From an uncultured Bacteroidota bacterium (lineage in GTDB: Bacteria > Bacteroidota > Bacteroidia > Chitinophagales > Chitinophagaceae), in contig CAIVKC010000067.1 of assembly GCA_903906365.1 (NCBI GenBank), forward strand, positions 1-64,000: 64,000 nt of DNA, read 5' to 3'. A program made the position numbers and the translations under genes. Shown in pieces: positions 54,183 through 63,521 of the stretch. How positions within the stretch are numbered: position 1 is the stretch's first letter; each line of letters begins with the position of its first letter. The notes beneath the pieces were generated by a model. That model was given only the letters and a program-made list of their open reading frames with translations. It was not told where the DNA came from and made no database searches.

Positions 54183-54745
54183 AATACAAATTCAGTTTTT
54201 TCTACAGTGAGTTTTTTTTGCAACTGCGCCCTGGCCTTAAACAGATTGGACTTGGAAGCGCCAACCGATATACCAGTCATCTCGGCTATCTCCTGGTGTG
54301 AATACCCCTCTATGACATGCAGGTTGAATACCAATCGGTATGCAGGGGGTAATCCCCGGATAAGGTCCATCAATTCCTTGTATTTAAGCACAGCATCAGA
54401 CAACTGGCTGCTATCCTGATAATCACATATTAACGAATCAATGGGTGTGGTTATAAGTTTATGGTTCTGCCTTCTTTGAAAATCGATGGCCGTATTGATC
54501 ATCACCCTTTTCATCCAACCAATTAGTACGATCTCTACACGGTTTAGGTCCCGGACCTCAAATCGTCCAATACTGCGGAAAACTTTTACAAAACCATCGT
54601 TGGTTACTTCGACCGCTTGCTCGTAGGTATCTACATAACGAAAGACGGTTTTCAGACAAAGCCCGTAATAGGATTCATAGAGTACCTGCTGACACTTTCG
54701 GTCCTGCCTGAGGCAGCCATCAATGATATCAAGGGGGGTTTCCAA
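54170..54745 (-). CDS. ECF-type sigma-70 factor
   Basis: 191 residues with sigma region 2 (CQQVLYESYYGLCLKTVFRYVDTYEQAVEVTNDGFVKVFRSIGRF) and region 4 (LPPAYRLVFNLHVIEGYSHQEIAEMTGISVGASKSNLFKARAQLQ), and no other domains. The start codon is TTG at 54745: the frame is closed by TAA three codons upstream and no ATG precedes region 2. It is the first gene of the six-gene operon. Together with the overlapping membrane protein it forms a typical sigma/membrane-partner pair. Confidence 0.93.
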   Translation of the reverse strand: METPLDIIDGCLRQDRKCQQVLYESYYGLCLKTVFRYVDTYEQAVEVTNDGFVKVFRSIGRFEVRDLNRVEIVLIGWMKRVMINTAIDFQRRQNHKLITTPIDSLICDYQDSSQLSDAVLKYKELMDLIRGLPPAYRLVFNLHVIEGYSHQEIAEMTGISVGASKSNLFKARAQLQKKLTVEKTEFVLCQI

Positions 54746-54918
54746 TCTTACTTAGTTAGCCTGAATGAATTGTCTTACCTGATAAACGCCAACCGGCCAG
54801 CAGGGGTTGCCTGGGGGGGCGCTGACTGGAGCAATTAAATCCAGATAAGGTTGCAAGGAAGGCAGGAATTATACCTCAATAAATTGATAATGAATGGATA
54901 GTATTTATGATTGGGGGC

Positions 54919-54953
54919 AAAAAAAACTGCGGACAAATTAATTTGCGGCAGTT
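54919..54953 (-). terminator. Intrinsic terminator after the RRM gene
   Basis: On the minus strand AACTGC (54953-54948) and GCAGTT (54930-54925) pair, with an inner GCAAATTAATTTGT self-complementary stretch, followed by a T-run ending at 54919. It begins 40 nt past the stop codon of the RRM gene. Confidence 0.72.
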
Positions 54954-54992
54954 CGCTGACTAGGGAGCGCATTCAAAAGAGGTTTTGTGATT

Positions 54993-55319
54993 TCAATACC
55001 TCCGGGATGGCCCGGGACGGCCACCGCTGTTATTGTCACGACCGCCTCTGTAACCGCCGCCGCCGGAACCACCCCTTGGCTGATCCTCGGCCTGTTTGAC
55101 GGCCATTTTTTTACCCTTGATGGAGGCCCCGTCCAGGGTTTCAATTGCCTGTTTAGCCTCGCTGTCATCGGGCATATCCACAAATCCAAACCCGCGGCTC
55201 TTGCCCGTTTCCCTGTCCAGCACTACTTTGGCTGAGTTGACTTCTCCATAGAGTTCAAACATCTCTTTTAGGTCAACGTCATCAAAATCGTAGGGGACAG
55301 AGGCTACAAAAAGTTTCAT
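54993..55319 (-). CDS. RRM-type RNA-binding protein
   Basis: 108 residues: one RNA-recognition motif with RNP2-like LFVASVPYDFDDVDL and RNP1 KSRGFGFVDM near residues 40-52, then a Gly/Arg-rich tail (GGSGGGGYRGGRDNNSGGRPG). The short tail resembles cold-shock-type RRM proteins of cyanobacteria and Bacteroidota. It is a single gene with a 350-nt upstream gap and a clear terminator, which fits regulation at the RNA level. Confidence 0.95.
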   Translation of the reverse strand: MKLFVASVPYDFDDVDLKEMFELYGEVNSAKVVLDRETGKSRGFGFVDMPDDSEAKQAIETLDGASIKGKKMAVKQAEDQPRGGSGGGGYRGGRDNNSGGRPGPSRRY

Positions 55320-55672
55320 TTCAGCGGGGTTTAAAAAGTGAAATTACAAAGTACTGGCTCAATACCACCACTAATATCAACATTTATTTCCTGAACTGGT
55401 AAAAAATAATGTATACCTAAGAAGTAAAACCTAGCCCCATAGGAGGCGGGCCTGGTCACTGCTGGCCCGGGGTTTAATAAAAATATGTGTATTAACCAGT
55501 TATATTGCTATTACCGGCCAGGGTCTCTTTATGCTGAAGGAACTTCTCATTCATCGACCCTGGCACTGACGCACACGGGTCCAATAGATCGTTTCAAACC
55601 ATTTTTTCATGGGTTGGTCACATTCAGTCATCCCCATTGAAAGGAAGGGCAGATCTTTCCTAAAAATACAGC
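55320..55672. other. Divergent intergenic region, no gene seen
   Basis: 353 nt between the RRM gene and the LytS gene. The part near 55370-55510 is AT-rich and should hold both promoters and a long RRM leader. No known leader motif was recognised. Confidence 0.4.
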
Positions 55673-57298
55673 ATGATGAAAATCCGGTGGAGACAACATG
55701 AAATCATTTTTGCGAGCCTTTCCTTGCTCACTTCGCTGATGGGTTTTTGGTGGAAAACGCTCCATTTGACCCTGGCTGAGATCCGTACAATCTATGAGCC
55801 CCCGTTTCTTGCCAATTCATTCCCATTTGGATTGTACCGGAATCTGCTGCTGCCCCAGTCAGGTATTTTCGTGCTGGTGTATATCCTTTATATGTGGGTG
55901 AATTTGTTTATCATCCCCCGTCTGATCCAACAGAGGGCACCAGGGGATGGCAAGCTCATGATTTCCGGGGAACATGAAAAATCAAAGGCGCCAAAGAGGT
56001 TCTATGCTGCATTAAAAAAATGCGCCTGGTTAATTATGCAGATCCTGGTGGTGGTGATCTTATTGGGTATGGGAGTGAATACCGCAGCCTATTTCCTGAA
56101 TGAATGCTATTTCCACTATCCTGGCTTCACCTTTTTTCCTCCGTTCGGCAACCATCCCCAGGCCCAGCTTGACTTATTCGGCGGGTACAAAATTGCGGCG
56201 GCCCTCCTGGCAGGATATGGATGTTACCTCGCTATCCGGGAGCTTGCCATAGCCTATCTGGAGCGGGCTGCAGGCAACAGGACCTTGCGTATCCTGATGG
56301 TTAACAAGGTAACCGCCCTGCTGGTAATCTATTGCTCCGTACCCTGGCTGGTAGCCAGTTTTCAAAGCCAATCGGATCAACTTTTTTATGTCAGCTATAT
56401 TTCCCTGGCCAGCCCCCTTTTACTGATCTACCTGTCCAATACATATTGGCTTTTCCCCCTAAAGGGAGATCGTCCCTTCCTGGACAGGGGGATACTGCTC
56501 AGGCTGCTGGTGTCAACCCTATCTCTCACCCTTCCCTTTGCCTTGTTCCTTTCTTCCTCGGACCATTTCACCTGGGCTATCATTATATCCTTGTGGTCGG
56601 GCGCCCTTTTTATACTTACGCCGCTGAGCTGGCTGCAGTTCCAGCAGCAAAAGGATCCTATTCTGCAGCTGCGTGCCGCCGAAAAATCGCTTGTCAAATC
56701 CAGGACAAGCCTGGAGTACCTGCGCTCCCAGATCAACCCGCATTTCCTGTTCAATATCCTCAACACACTCTATGGTACCGCACTCAACGAGAAGGCGGAG
56801 CGAACAGCCTCGGGCATCCAGCAGCTCGGCGATATGATGCGCTTTATGTTGCACGAGAATATGAAAGATACCATTGAAATGGACCGGGAAATTGAGTACC
56901 TGAGAAATTATATCAGCCTCCAGAAACTCCGGACGCCGGATTCTGGCGATGTGGAAATTAAGGAACATATTTCCGGGGAACCCTGCCCTCACCGGATTGC
57001 CCCCATGCTGTTTATTCCGTTGGTGGAAAATGCCTTTAAGCATGGCATCAGCCTGTCCGAAAAATCATGGATTCGTATCGAGCTCTCCTGTACCCCGGAA
57101 CAGATACGCTTCCTTGTATCAAATAGCGTGCACCGGCCGGGCGTCCATACTGACCAGGGGGATGCCTCCGGCATAGGCCTGAAAAATGTAAGGGAACGGC
57201 TTAAGTTGCTCTATCCGGGGCGCTATATATTCTCCGCCAACCCGGATGAACGTCAATTCCGGGTTGAACTGATTATTTATCCGGCAAACCGATCCTGA
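55673..57298 (+). CDS. LytS-family sensor histidine kinase
   Basis: 541 residues. Residues 10-330 contain about eight membrane segments and no known periplasmic sensor domain. The kinase part is of the His_kinase/LytS type: phosphoacceptor His357 in QINPHFLFNILNTLYG, a central EIEYLRNYISLQKLR, N-box LVENAFKHGI and G-box GIGLKNVRERL. The LytTR regulator gene follows 100 nt later on the same strand, so the two form a two-component system. The stimulus is unknown. Confidence 0.94.
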   Translation: MMKIRWRQHEIIFASLSLLTSLMGFWWKTLHLTLAEIRTIYEPPFLANSFPFGLYRNLLLPQSGIFVLVYILYMWVNLFIIPRLIQQRAPGDGKLMISGEHEKSKAPKRFYAALKKCAWLIMQILVVVILLGMGVNTAAYFLNECYFHYPGFTFFPPFGNHPQAQLDLFGGYKIAAALLAGYGCYLAIRELAIAYLERAAGNRTLRILMVNKVTALLVIYCSVPWLVASFQSQSDQLFYVSYISLASPLLLIYLSNTYWLFPLKGDRPFLDRGILLRLLVSTLSLTLPFALFLSSSDHFTWAIIISLWSGALFILTPLSWLQFQQQKDPILQLRAAEKSLVKSRTSLEYLRSQINPHFLFNILNTLYGTALNEKAERTASGIQQLGDMMRFMLHENMKDTIEMDREIEYLRNYISLQKLRTPDSGDVEIKEHISGEPCPHRIAPMLFIPLVENAFKHGISLSEKSWIRIELSCTPEQIRFLVSNSVHRPGVHTDQGDASGIGLKNVRERLKLLYPGRYIFSANPDERQFRVELIIYPANRS

Positions 57299-57398
57299 TA
57301 ATTGGATGCCTTTAAGCCAACCCGGGTATCTTTGCTGTTTTCCGCAACTCCGGGCAAACCGGTGTGATGGCCGCCCTTTTGATAAAAAAATCCACCAC

Positions 57399-58097
57399 AT
57401 GCTTAACGCCATAGCGATCGATGATGAGCCCATTGCACTGGAAGTAATTAAATGCCTTTCTGCCAATATCCCCTTTTTGGAGCTACAGGCAGTTTTCACC
57501 AATGCTTTTGAAGCCCTGGTACATTTGAAGCAGGCAAAGACAGATCTGATCTTCCTGGACATCAGTATGCCCGATATTTCAGGAATCGATTTTTTGCAAT
57601 CCATTCCACGCCCGCCCATGGTGATCTTTACCACCGCCTACAGTGAGCATGCCGTGAGGAGTTTTGAACTCGATGCCATCGATTATTTGCTGAAGCCCTT
57701 TTCCCAGGCCCGGTTCCTGAAAGCCTGCAATAAAGCCTACCACCAGCGGTCCCTGCTGCAGCAGGCAGCGACCCCGGTCCCCTCCGACCAATCCATATTC
57801 CTCAAAAGCGGCTATGAACAGATCCGGGTAAACCTGGGGGAGATTCTTTACCTGGAGAGCAGCGGCAATTATGTACAGTTCATATTGAGCGGTCGCAAAA
57901 TTCTATCCCGACTCAGCATGCAGGAGGCCGCCGATCTGCTACCTGTAAGCTCTTTTGTAAGAATCCACCGCTGTTACCTGGTTTCCAGGGCCATGATCAC
58001 CCGCATTGAAAGAAATACCATTTGGATCAACCATATCTCCCTGCCCGTTGGCTCAGCCTATCAAAGGGAAATTGAAAAGATAACCCGCCGCTTGTAG
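57399..58097 (+). CDS. LytTR family response regulator
   Basis: 232 residues from the ATG at 57399 (the frame is open for 31 codons upstream but they lack receiver character). A receiver domain has phosphoacceptor Asp54 in DLIFLDISMPD and Lys in LLKPFSQ. A LytTR DNA-binding domain follows from about 135 (ILYLESSGNYVQFIL, FVRIHRCYLVSRAMI). It pairs with the upstream LytS-type kinase. Confidence 0.95.
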   Translation: MLNAIAIDDEPIALEVIKCLSANIPFLELQAVFTNAFEALVHLKQAKTDLIFLDISMPDISGIDFLQSIPRPPMVIFTTAYSEHAVRSFELDAIDYLLKPFSQARFLKACNKAYHQRSLLQQAATPVPSDQSIFLKSGYEQIRVNLGEILYLESSGNYVQFILSGRKILSRLSMQEAADLLPVSSFVRIHRCYLVSRAMITRIERNTIWINHISLPVGSAYQREIEKITRRL

Positions 58098-58208
58098 GTT
58101 CACCATCAGTTCACTTCAAAAAAGGGGTTTAACAATTATTTGACCCCCGGGCCATCCGCCTGCAGGGCTGAATCCCTATTTTTATGGCCTGGCAAAAAAA
58201 GAACCACC

Positions 58209-58790
58209 ATGAACCAACCGGTCCATATTATTTCCACGGAGATCCTCTCAGACAACTGGTACACGCTCAAAAAAATCACCTATCAAATTCTTCAAAAGAA
58301 CGGCTCGACCCAAACCCAGCAGCGGGAGGCCTACGATCGTGGAAACGGGGCAACCATTTTGCTTTTCAACCGACAGCGGCGAACCGTGCTGCTCACCCGT
58401 CAGTTCCGTTTGCCCACATTCATCAACGGAAACCCGGACGGCATGCTCATAGAAGCCTGTGCCGGACTGCTGGACCAGGACAATCCGGAGGACTGTATCC
58501 GCAGGGAAGTGGAGGAAGAGACCGGCTACCAGGTTTCATCGGTGCGCAAATTATTTGAAGCCTACATGTCTCCGGGTTCTGTCACGGAAATCCTGTATTT
58601 TTTTGCGGCCGAATACAATCCTTCCATGAAAATCCATGCAGGCGGCGGCATAGCAGAGGAGCAGGAAGATATTGAAGTTCTTGAAATTGGATTTGAACAG
58701 GCCATATCCATGGTTGAGGACAACCGTATCCGTGACGGAAAAACAATCATGCTGCTACAGTATGCCCTGATTCATAATCTGCTGGGCTAA
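58209..58790 (+). CDS. NudK-like NUDIX hydrolase (GDP-mannose pyrophosphatase type)
   Basis: 193 residues from the ATG at 58209. The Nudix box is at about 86-108 (CAGLLDQDNPEDCIRREVEEETGYQ), matching GX5EX7REUXEEXGU with a small insertion, and the preceding GNPDGMLIEAC is characteristic of NudK/ADP-sugar pyrophosphatases. It hydrolyses nucleotide sugars; the exact substrate needs a test. The upstream 23 in-frame codons are not protein-like. It follows the LytTR gene by about 110 nt. Confidence 0.9.
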   Translation: MNQPVHIISTEILSDNWYTLKKITYQILQKNGSTQTQQREAYDRGNGATILLFNRQRRTVLLTRQFRLPTFINGNPDGMLIEACAGLLDQDNPEDCIRREVEEETGYQVSSVRKLFEAYMSPGSVTEILYFFAAEYNPSMKIHAGGGIAEEQEDIEVLEIGFEQAISMVEDNRIRDGKTIMLLQYALIHNLLG

Positions 58791-58915
58791 TCAGGCAGGT
58801 GCGGGATGAAATCCCGGCTCAGGTTGATTTTTTTGTTAGGGGGCAATGCTTTATTTTGTGTCACAGCCACGCCCCAGGCTCCCTGGAGCCCCTGACGATA
58901 AACACCTGCACTTTT

Positions 58916-59695
58916 ATGTTACATGTACTTTCCTATCAGATTGCAGACAGCATTGATATTAAATCCTTCCGTGCATTCTATAAATCGGACATCCTGCATT
59001 ATGATGCAGATGAATTGTTCTATAAACCACAGCCCGAAGGCTTCATCTATGTCTTTAAATACGGGGTGGCCTGCTTTCTCAATTACCAGGAAAAAGACAT
59101 CGAAAGTTTCCTTTCCCTGATACAACCCTACTGCCGGAATCCCTTTGAACAAAAGCTCAGCGAGGAGTTCCAGATAGAAACGGATTCCCGGGAAAATAAA
59201 TTCGGTTATAATAAAATAGAAATTACCAGCGCCGATGTGGAGACGCTCCGGCTGATCATGCTCAATGTGTCCCAGTCGGTGGCACTGGATTACTACTCCG
59301 AACAGACCAATAAACTCCTGGAAGAAACCAACCACCACACACAGATCCTCGAAAAGAAAGGCAAACTGGATATTTCCGGAAGAAACCTCAAAAAATACAT
59401 CGGCAGGACACTCAACCTCAAAAACCGCATTGCAGAAAACCTCTACATTTTCGACTCCCCCGAAGAAACCTGGGAGGATGAAAACCTCAATAAAATCGAT
59501 GTCGGCCTCAAAAGGACCTTTGACCTGCAGGAACGGTTTCGTAATATCCAGGAAGGCCTGGAAATTGTAAAAGAGAACCTGGAGCTGTTCAAAGACATCA
59601 TGCAGTACCGCAACAGCAACCTGCTGGAATGGATCATCATCGTGCTTATTTTTGTGGAAGTGATGAACCTGTTCTTTGAAAAACTCTTCAAATAG
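58916..59695 (+). CDS. RMD1/YagE family (DUF155) membrane protein
   Basis: 259 residues from the ATG at 58916. The family pattern is present: HVLSYQIADSIDIKSFR, DELFYKPQPEGFIYVFKYGVACFLNY, then a long charged coiled-coil-rich middle (LKNRIAENLYIFDSPEETWEDE), and one C-terminal membrane segment (LEWIIIVLIFVEVMNLFF). In fungi relatives are mitochondrial or meiotic proteins. In bacteria the function is unknown. Confidence 0.9.
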   Translation: MLHVLSYQIADSIDIKSFRAFYKSDILHYDADELFYKPQPEGFIYVFKYGVACFLNYQEKDIESFLSLIQPYCRNPFEQKLSEEFQIETDSRENKFGYNKIEITSADVETLRLIMLNVSQSVALDYYSEQTNKLLEETNHHTQILEKKGKLDISGRNLKKYIGRTLNLKNRIAENLYIFDSPEETWEDENLNKIDVGLKRTFDLQERFRNIQEGLEIVKENLELFKDIMQYRNSNLLEWIIIVLIFVEVMNLFFEKLFK

Positions 59696-59731
59696 CGGAC
59701 CCTGGAGGCGGGGCGGCCCAGCCCAATTCCC

Positions 59732-59764
59732 ATTGCGCATTCATATAATGTAAAGGTAACTTTG
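59732..59764 (+). promoter_or_regulatory. Predicted promoter of the phosphodiesterase-like gene
   Basis: A perfect TAnnTTTG (TAACTTTG) lies at 59757-59764, with ATTG at 59732-59735, 21 nt upstream, as -33 element. The start codon at 59815 would be about 45 nt from the predicted transcription start. Confidence 0.5.
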
Positions 59765-59814
59765 GGGTAAAATTCCCATTACATAGCAGGGGTAGTTTTA
59801 CCAAACCCACCAAC

Positions 59815-60945
59815 ATGAAAGGTATTCTCCTGCTCATCCCCCTTGTTTTGACGCTGTCGGTTCTATGTGCACAGGACCCCTCGGGTTCGGAAAACATATT
59901 TGTCATTACCATCGATGGTTTCCGCTGGCAGGAAATTTTCAGCGGAGCGGACAGCCACCTGATCAGTGATCCCCGCTTTGTGATGGATACGGCACTGACC
60001 CGGCAGCTGTTCTGGGATTCATCGGCTGAAATGCGGCGCAAAAAACTGATGCCTTTTTTATGGAATATCATTGCCAGCCAGGGACAAATCTATGGGAACA
60101 GGCTGCTGGGTAATAAAGCAGACGTCCTGAACTGGTCGCGTATTTCCTATCCCGGTTATAATGAAATGCTTACGGGCTATACCGACCCGGTTTGTATTCC
60201 CAATATTCCGGTCAATAACCCCAATATATCCGTGCTGGAATTCCTTAATTCAAAAAAAGCCTTTGCAGGCCGTGTGGCTGCCTTTAGCTCCTGGAACCTC
60301 TTTCCGGCCATTCTCAATGAAAAAAGAAGCAGACTGCCCCTCAACAGCGGTTATCAGCCATTACCCGAATCCATGGAAGGGGAAGAAAGAGGATCCATCA
60401 ACCAGGTACAGGGCGGGGTGGTTCAAAAGAAAAATACCCGCAGCGATATGCTGACCTTTTTATGTGCCAGGGAATATATCCAGCAGCATCATCCCCGGGT
60501 CTTGTTCCTGGGATTTGGCCAAAACGACGAGTTTGCCCATGCAGGCAGGTATGATTTGTACCTGGAACAGGCCGCGGACATTGACCGGATGGTGGCCGAG
60601 CTTTGGTATTATGTGCAAACCGATCCCCTGTACAAAGGGCATACCACCTTTCTTATAACCACTGACCACGGACGCGGGGCAAACCCTTCCACCTGGCATA
60701 CCCATGGCCTCTTTACCCCCGGTTCCTCCAATACCTGGATTGCCCTGCTGGGCCCCGCTATCCTGCCCGTGGGTGAAATGACCGCGGTCCAGCATACCTA
60801 CCAGAAACAAATTGCAGCAACGATTGCCTCCCTGCTGGGAGAGACATTCCAGTCCGCCCATGCCATCGGAAAGCCCATGGAACTGCCTGCTGCCTTATCG
60901 GAAAAAAAGCCAGCCGCACCACGGGCGGAAGTAGCTTCCAAATAA
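59815..60945 (+). CDS. Secreted alkaline-phosphatase superfamily phosphodiesterase-like protein
   Basis: 376 residues with a Sec signal peptide (GILLLIPLVLTLSVLCAQ). The first metal site is at Asp34 (ITIDGFRWQEIF), and later ligands appear in GFGQNDEFAHAGRYD and TTDHGRGANPSTWHTHG, an arrangement typical of the nucleotide pyrophosphatase/phosphodiesterase and phosphopentomutase-like branch. The nucleophile Thr or Ser cannot be assigned from sequence alone. A promoter candidate precedes it. It is convergent with the acyltransferase gene. Confidence 0.82.
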   Translation: MKGILLLIPLVLTLSVLCAQDPSGSENIFVITIDGFRWQEIFSGADSHLISDPRFVMDTALTRQLFWDSSAEMRRKKLMPFLWNIIASQGQIYGNRLLGNKADVLNWSRISYPGYNEMLTGYTDPVCIPNIPVNNPNISVLEFLNSKKAFAGRVAAFSSWNLFPAILNEKRSRLPLNSGYQPLPESMEGEERGSINQVQGGVVQKKNTRSDMLTFLCAREYIQQHHPRVLFLGFGQNDEFAHAGRYDLYLEQAADIDRMVAELWYYVQTDPLYKGHTTFLITTDHGRGANPSTWHTHGLFTPGSSNTWIALLGPAILPVGEMTAVQHTYQKQIAATIASLLGETFQSAHAIGKPMELPAALSEKKPAAPRAEVASK

Positions 60946-60964
60946 CAGGCAAACCGGCGGTGGA

Positions 60965-61879
60965 TCAGGACTGCCCCTGCACAGAGGGAGGCCCCTGCTG
61001 GCCGATCCAGTTATTGCTGTATTGGGGGTTCCATGCGTGCTTCCACCTGCGGTGGCTCCACAGCCACATCTCCGGATTCTTTGTAATGACCTGTTCCATA
61101 TAAGCGGCGTAACGTCGGGTGAGTTCTCCTTCCGGCAGGGAGGAGGGATTTTCACAAGCCAGTTCGATATGTGCCAGATAGTGCCCCCGGCGGGGCTTGG
61201 TGATGGAGGTAAAAAAAACGGGTAGATTGCCAGCCCTGGCTCCCTTTTCCGGACCAGAGACAAACGGGGTGGGATGACCGAAAAAATTCATCCAGTATGC
61301 ATTGGCCAGATTGCCCGGGCTTTGGTCTGCAACCAGGCCCAGCAGGTATTGGGTTTGCCCGATGGAAGCCATGTACTTACCCATATTGCCGGCCGCAATA
61401 AACCGGTTACCGTATTTTATCCTGAGGCGGTACATCAGTTTTTCAAAAACAGGGTTGGTAATGGGCATATAAACCACCAGTACCTGGTACCTGGTGAATC
61501 CGCTGAGCACCTGGTGGCCCCATTCCCAGTTAAATGTATGGCCCAGGTGCAGCTGGCAGTTGCGCCCACTTTTCTGCACAGGTTCCAATACTTCCCAGTT
61601 GGCAAGGACCCTTTTTCCCAGGAACTTCCGGCTGGCGCTCAGTGACTTAAGTGTCTCTATAAAGGAATCAATGAGATTGCGGTAAAACTGTTTTGCAATC
61701 ACGATGCGTTCGGCTTCGGTTTTAAGCGGGAAGGCAAGACGGAGGTTGTCCAGCACGGTTTTTTTCCGGTAGCCGGTCACATGGTACAGCAACAGGTAAA
61801 CCCCGTCCGAAAAAATATAAAGAACCCACATGGGTAGCAGGGACAGCAGGTACAGGGGGATGTAAAAAATATAATACAT
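60965..61879 (-). CDS. LpxL/HtrB-type lysophospholipid acyltransferase
   Basis: 304 residues with an N-terminal membrane segment (YYIFYIPLYLLSLLPMWVLYIF). The HX4E catalytic motif is HTFNWE at 114-119, followed by YMPITNPVFEKLMYRLR, a GLVADQSPG region and PVFFTSI, in the order found in lipid A late acyltransferases. The likely role is adding a secondary acyl chain to lipid A. Bacteroidota often make penta-acylated lipid A with one such enzyme. Confidence 0.92.
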   Translation of the reverse strand: MYYIFYIPLYLLSLLPMWVLYIFSDGVYLLLYHVTGYRKKTVLDNLRLAFPLKTEAERIVIAKQFYRNLIDSFIETLKSLSASRKFLGKRVLANWEVLEPVQKSGRNCQLHLGHTFNWEWGHQVLSGFTRYQVLVVYMPITNPVFEKLMYRLRIKYGNRFIAAGNMGKYMASIGQTQYLLGLVADQSPGNLANAYWMNFFGHPTPFVSGPEKGARAGNLPVFFTSITKPRRGHYLAHIELACENPSSLPEGELTRRYAAYMEQVITKNPEMWLWSHRRWKHAWNPQYSNNWIGQQGPPSVQGQS

Positions 61880-61918
61880 TTTGCGAATGTATTAAACTGA
61901 GACGGCTAAACCCAATTA

Positions 61919-63334
61919 TCAGGTTGATTTTAATTCAGGCTCCGGGGCATGGGTCCGCGTTGGTTCCGCCTGGAGGGACAAAACATCCTCGCTGCGAAGC
62001 TGCAGAATATACTGGTGTTTGAGATGGTCATAAAAGGAACGGCGGTCAATAACCATGGCAGCGAGGTTGGCAACCAAACCGGCACCCATCAGATAAAAGA
62101 TCATGTTATGCCGGTCGGTCATTTCCAGTACCAGTATCGCCGAGGTGAACGGGGTCCGGGTAATTCCGGTCAGAAATCCCACCATCCCCGACAGGATGAG
62201 CAGGTTGGTATTGGCGGCGGAAAGATGCAGCCAGCCCGATACCACCGATCCCATGGCTGCCCCGGCGCTCAAGGCTGGTGCAAAAATCCCTCCTGCAGCT
62301 CCCGATGTAAAGGAGACCAGCGGCCCCAGTATCCGGAGCACGGGTATGTACCAGGGGAGGTATTTGTTGGATGTAAACAGGGTGGTGGTGATGATTTCCT
62401 TACCCGAACCAAAAGTGCGTACATCCCCAAAATAGGCCATGCATACCAGCGACAGCGCGCACAGGCTGATGAAGACAACCTGCTGCCAGTTCTTGCGCAA
62501 CCGGGATTTATAGCGCATGACCACCAGTATGACTTTCGAAAGGGCACTTCCCCCCAGTCCCCCGAGCAGGGAGACGAACAGGACCCCTGCAAAAATATAA
62601 GGGGACAGATGGCTCACATCGGGATAGCCGAGGTAAAGATAGGGGCCCAGCAGGCCCTGTGCGGTAAGCCCTGCAATGATCACCGAAGTGAAGATGGCCG
62701 TCTTGAAATAGCTGATATGGGTCCGGGTAAGTTCTTCCACGGCAAATACAATACCGCCCAGCGGGGTGTTGAAGGCTGCGGCCAGACCTGCAGCCGCTCC
62801 GGTCATGATCATATTGCGCTTGGATATTCGGGGCCACCAGGCTGGGAGCCATTGGTTCATTTTCCAGAAAACCGAACCGGCTACCTGGATGGTTGGCCCT
62901 TCCCGGCCGATTACACCGCCGCCCACCACCATGACCAGGCTGGAAATGATCTTGACAAAGATGATGGGAAGATTCAGCAGCTTTTTTACCCGCCGGTTGT
63001 CTTTGGGATTGGCCAGTTCAATGGCAGCTATGACCTGGGGAATGCCGCTGCCCCGGGAATAGGGTGCATATTTTTTTACCATCCACCGGGCAAACAGGAA
63101 ACAAAGGGGGGTAATGATGAAATACAAACGCAGATCCCTGCCGAAAAAATAGGCGCTGCTTTTTTCAGCCAGGGCAAAAAGCCGGGCGTATAACACGGCA
63201 ATGAGTCCGGTCAGCAGCGATCCTATCCAGAAGGGAACCGCCTGCAGCAGGTTGACTTTCAATTTTTCATTACCGATTTTATCAAAGGCCCGCTTTAATC
63301 GGGCACGTAACAGGACGAAAAGGGAAATCTTCAT
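61919..63334 (-). CDS. ClC-type chloride/proton antiporter
   Basis: 471 residues from the ATG at 63334; a TTG seven codons upstream is less likely. The chloride-pathway motifs are intact: GSGIPQ, GREGPT with the gating Glu, and GGIFAPALSAG. A Glu pair in AVEELTRTH matches the internal proton Glu of E. coli ClC-ec1, so exchange of Cl- and H+ rather than a channel is expected. About 11 helices are visible and there are no CBS domains. It is monocistronic. Confidence 0.95.
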   Translation of the reverse strand: MKISLFVLLRARLKRAFDKIGNEKLKVNLLQAVPFWIGSLLTGLIAVLYARLFALAEKSSAYFFGRDLRLYFIITPLCFLFARWMVKKYAPYSRGSGIPQVIAAIELANPKDNRRVKKLLNLPIIFVKIISSLVMVVGGGVIGREGPTIQVAGSVFWKMNQWLPAWWPRISKRNMIMTGAAAGLAAAFNTPLGGIVFAVEELTRTHISYFKTAIFTSVIIAGLTAQGLLGPYLYLGYPDVSHLSPYIFAGVLFVSLLGGLGGSALSKVILVVMRYKSRLRKNWQQVVFISLCALSLVCMAYFGDVRTFGSGKEIITTTLFTSNKYLPWYIPVLRILGPLVSFTSGAAGGIFAPALSAGAAMGSVVSGWLHLSAANTNLLILSGMVGFLTGITRTPFTSAILVLEMTDRHNMIFYLMGAGLVANLAAMVIDRRSFYDHLKHQYILQLRSEDVLSLQAEPTRTHAPEPELKST

Positions 63335-63521
63335 AACGAAAAAGTAGGTTACCAATAGGAATTGCTTCCCGGTAAAAAAGGGGATAAATCAAAGTAAAGG
63401 GGCAACTACGCTTGTAACCGGGTGCGCAAAGATAGACAGCAGACGTCTAAAATCCATGGTTTTTCCCATCCGGGGGAACCAAGAAGGGAATAAAGGAAAA
63501 AGGGCTGCCGGAAAAGGTTCC

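Noticed and set aside
61949-63193. Long plus-strand open frame (414 codons) opposite the ClC gene
   Set aside because: It is wholly antisense to the chloride antiporter, whose motifs are intact. The antisense translation is Gly/His/Gln-rich without any fold pattern.
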